Origin: Deltaproteobacteria bacterium
Lineage (GTDB): Bacteria > Desulfobacterota > Desulfobacteria > Desulfobacterales > B30-G6
Assembly: GCA_022340465.1 (NCBI GenBank)
Contig: JAJDNW010000037.1
Coordinates: forward strand, 1-54,607
Direction: 5' to 3'
DNA: 54,607 bases
Positions 53,249 to 54,607 of this stretch are shown in pieces (positions within the stretch are counted from its first letter, which is position 1; every line of letters starts with the position of its first letter). Position numbers and translations under genes: made by a program. A model generated the notes under the pieces. That model worked only from the letters and a program-made list of their open reading frames with translations. It did not search any database and was not told where the DNA came from.

Positions 53249-54076
53249 CTATCTCACCCGAACCATCTTCGGATCCAGCGTGTCCCGCAGCCCGTCTCCC
53301 AGGAGGTTGAAACCCAGCACGGCCCAGGCAATGGCCACGCCGGGAAAAATGGCCATCCAGGGAGAGAGGTCCATGAACGTCTGCGCCTCGTACAGCATCC
53401 GCCCCCACGAAGCGTCCGGCGGCTGGGTGCCCAGGCCGAGATAGCTCAGCCCCGCCTCGGCGAGGATGGCCACGGCGAACTGGATCGTCCCCTGGATGAT
53501 GAGCGGGGAGAGAATGTTGGGCATGATGTGCCGCAGGATGATGCCCCCCTCGCTCACGCCGCTGGCCCGGGCCGCCGCGACGAACTCCCTCTCCCAGAGG
53601 GTCATGGAGACCGCCCGGGTGAGGCGGGCAAAGACCGGGATGTAAAAGATGCCGATGGCCAGCATGGCGTTGATCACCGACGGCCCCAGGATCGACGTGA
53701 TCAGAATCGCCGTCAGCACCGCCGGGAACCCGAAGAGAAGGTCGGAAAAGCGCATGATGGACTCATCCGCCCACCGCCCGTAGTAGGCCGACACGAGCCC
53801 CAGCATAATCCCCAGGCTGAGGCCGATGGTCACGGTGACCAGCCCCACGATAATCGAATTGACCGCCCCCACCATCACCCGCGACAGAATGTCCCGGCCG
53901 TACTGATCGGTCCCCAGAGGATGCGATATGCTGGGGGCCTCCAAGCGGTGGCGGGCGTTCATGGCATTGGGTTTGTAGGGCGTCCAGACGAAGCTGATCA
54001 CGGCCATGGCGATCACCACGAAGGAAAGGACGAACCCCAGCGAAAAATTCAGATTGGAAAAATAGCGTTTCATCAA
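53249..54076 (-). CDS. dppC: oligopeptide/dipeptide ABC transporter permease (DppC/OppC)
   Basis: Inner-membrane permease of the peptide importer. The 275-residue protein has the N-terminal OppC_N segment (FVLSFVVIAMAVISFVW), the conserved HPLGTDQYGRDILSRV, five further membrane segments and the EAA loop EREFVAAARASGVSEGGIILRHIMPN that contacts the ATPases. It is followed after 26 nt by the M20 peptidase gene. A gap of 224 nt separates it from dppB, unusually long for this operon. Confidence 0.94.
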   Translation of the reverse strand: MMKRYFSNLNFSLGFVLSFVVIAMAVISFVWTPYKPNAMNARHRLEAPSISHPLGTDQYGRDILSRVMVGAVNSIIVGLVTVTIGLSLGIMLGLVSAYYGRWADESIMRFSDLLFGFPAVLTAILITSILGPSVINAMLAIGIFYIPVFARLTRAVSMTLWEREFVAAARASGVSEGGIILRHIMPNILSPLIIQGTIQFAVAILAEAGLSYLGLGTQPPDASWGRMLYEAQTFMDLSPWMAIFPGVAIAWAVLGFNLLGDGLRDTLDPKMVRVR

Positions 54077-54300
54077 ATCAGCCTAACACTCATCGACCCC
54101 CGGCAGAACGGGGGCATTGCGTATCACTTGGTAGCTTTTGGGCGCTGGGTAACGGAAAACCGGGTTGAAACTTCGCGAAACGGCCGTTACCCCCTTGTTG
54201 CGCGGGGGGTTGACGACGGCTTCCTGAAAAAATATACGCGTTTTGCTGTCATTTGAACTCGTAAGGAACTAGGCGGCCGCATTTTCCTTCGCCGCCGATT

Positions 54301-54607
54301 TTACTCCAGCCGGATGCGCGGATCGATGGACGCATAGGTCATGTCCACCAGAAAGTTGACGATAATCACCGCCGCCGCCATGAACAGGACGATCTCCCGC
54401 ACCACGGGCAAGTCCCGCTGCCCGATGGCCTGAAACACCAGCCGGCCCAGGCCGGGCAGGTAGTAAACGTTCTCGATGATGATGGCCCCGGCCAAAAGCT
54501 GCCCCAGCTGCAGCCCCAATATGGTCAGCACGGGGACCAGCGCATTCTTCAGGGCATGCACATACACCACGGATCTTTCCCGCAGCCCTTTCGCCCGTGC
54601 CGTGCGC
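54301..54607 (-). CDS. dppB: oligopeptide/dipeptide ABC transporter permease (DppB/OppB), N-terminus beyond the window
   Basis: The C-terminal 101 or so residues of a DppB/OppB-type permease. Visible are the EAA loop RTARAKGLRERSVVYVHALKNA, the conserved LVPVLTILGLQLGQLLAGAIIIENVYYLPGLGRL and the end DMTYASIDPRIRLE. The frame is open to the right edge, so the start and N-terminal segments lie outside. A GTG inside the sequence is not the real start. It leads the dppBC-peptidase-dppDF operon; the solute-binding protein is probably further upstream. Confidence 0.92.
   Translation of the reverse strand, partial: RTARAKGLRERSVVYVHALKNALVPVLTILGLQLGQLLAGAIIIENVYYLPGLGRLVFQAIGQRDLPVVREIVLFMAAAVIIVNFLVDMTYASIDPRIRLE

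Overview
The window is a GC-rich, gene-dense chromosomal segment that reads like a sulfate-reducing member of the Desulfobacterota (the old Deltaproteobacteria, close in style to the Desulfobacteraceae/Desulfosarcina group). The main evidence is a complete Tmc-type transmembrane redox operon (tetraheme cytochrome c3, HdrD/DsrK-like Fe-S protein, membrane cytochrome b, Trp-rich propeller protein), the linkage ispE - tRNA-Gln - prs - rplY - pth, a K+-independent membrane pyrophosphatase, a CarD regulator and anaerobic class III ribonucleotide reductase. The species is not determined; the taxonomic call is inference from gene content.

Layout. 1-2455 (minus): lipoprotein-release/MacB-type ABC exporter, the permease running off the left edge. 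2660-3139 (plus): DUF1499 lipoprotein. 3195-13108 (minus): a long housekeeping run transcribed leftward: lysine methyltransferase-like protein, serA, DUF1844 protein, ispE, tRNA-Gln(TTG), prs, rplY, pth, hppA, carD, rluD. 13181-16326 (minus): universal stress protein, then grpE-dnaK without hrcA or dnaJ. 16488-16736 (minus): a large, Alu-domain-bearing SRP RNA. 16824-22159 (plus): tilS, ftsH, folP and a YbbR/CdaR-like protein with no cdaA beside it. 22264-25890 (minus): small conserved protein, zinc-ribbon/receiver-like protein, two PilT-family ATPases, YggT. 26289-28318 (plus): proC, ccdA, periplasmic thioredoxin. 29104-31975 (plus): nrdD-nrdG. 32371-34281 (plus): propionyl-CoA synthetase-like enzyme. 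34329-38696 (minus): tmcD-C-B-A and a CheY-like receiver. 39124-46478 (plus): membrane-anchored protein, HD hydrolase, a hydrolase/membrane-domain fusion, FadD-like ligase, methionine aminopeptidase with SEC-C motif, class I glutamine amidotransferase. 46329-49522 (minus): rhomboid protease, EamA transporter remnant, panB, panE. 49747-54607 (minus): dipeptide/oligopeptide ABC transporter (dppB partial, C, D, F) with an M20 peptidase inside the operon.

No complete mobile element, CRISPR array or defence island is visible. The unusual material is in the gaps between genes: (i) degenerate arrays with a strict 7-nt period in at least seven gaps, with different sequence but the same phase; (ii) a three-copy palindromic repeat family around 39.7, 42.5 and 47.6 kb; (iii) a two-copy hairpin placed directly in front of the starts of rplY and the rhomboid gene; and (iv) a perfect 29-bp inverted repeat upstream of the glutamine amidotransferase. 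These are my best candidates for undescribed structure; none has been compared with a database.
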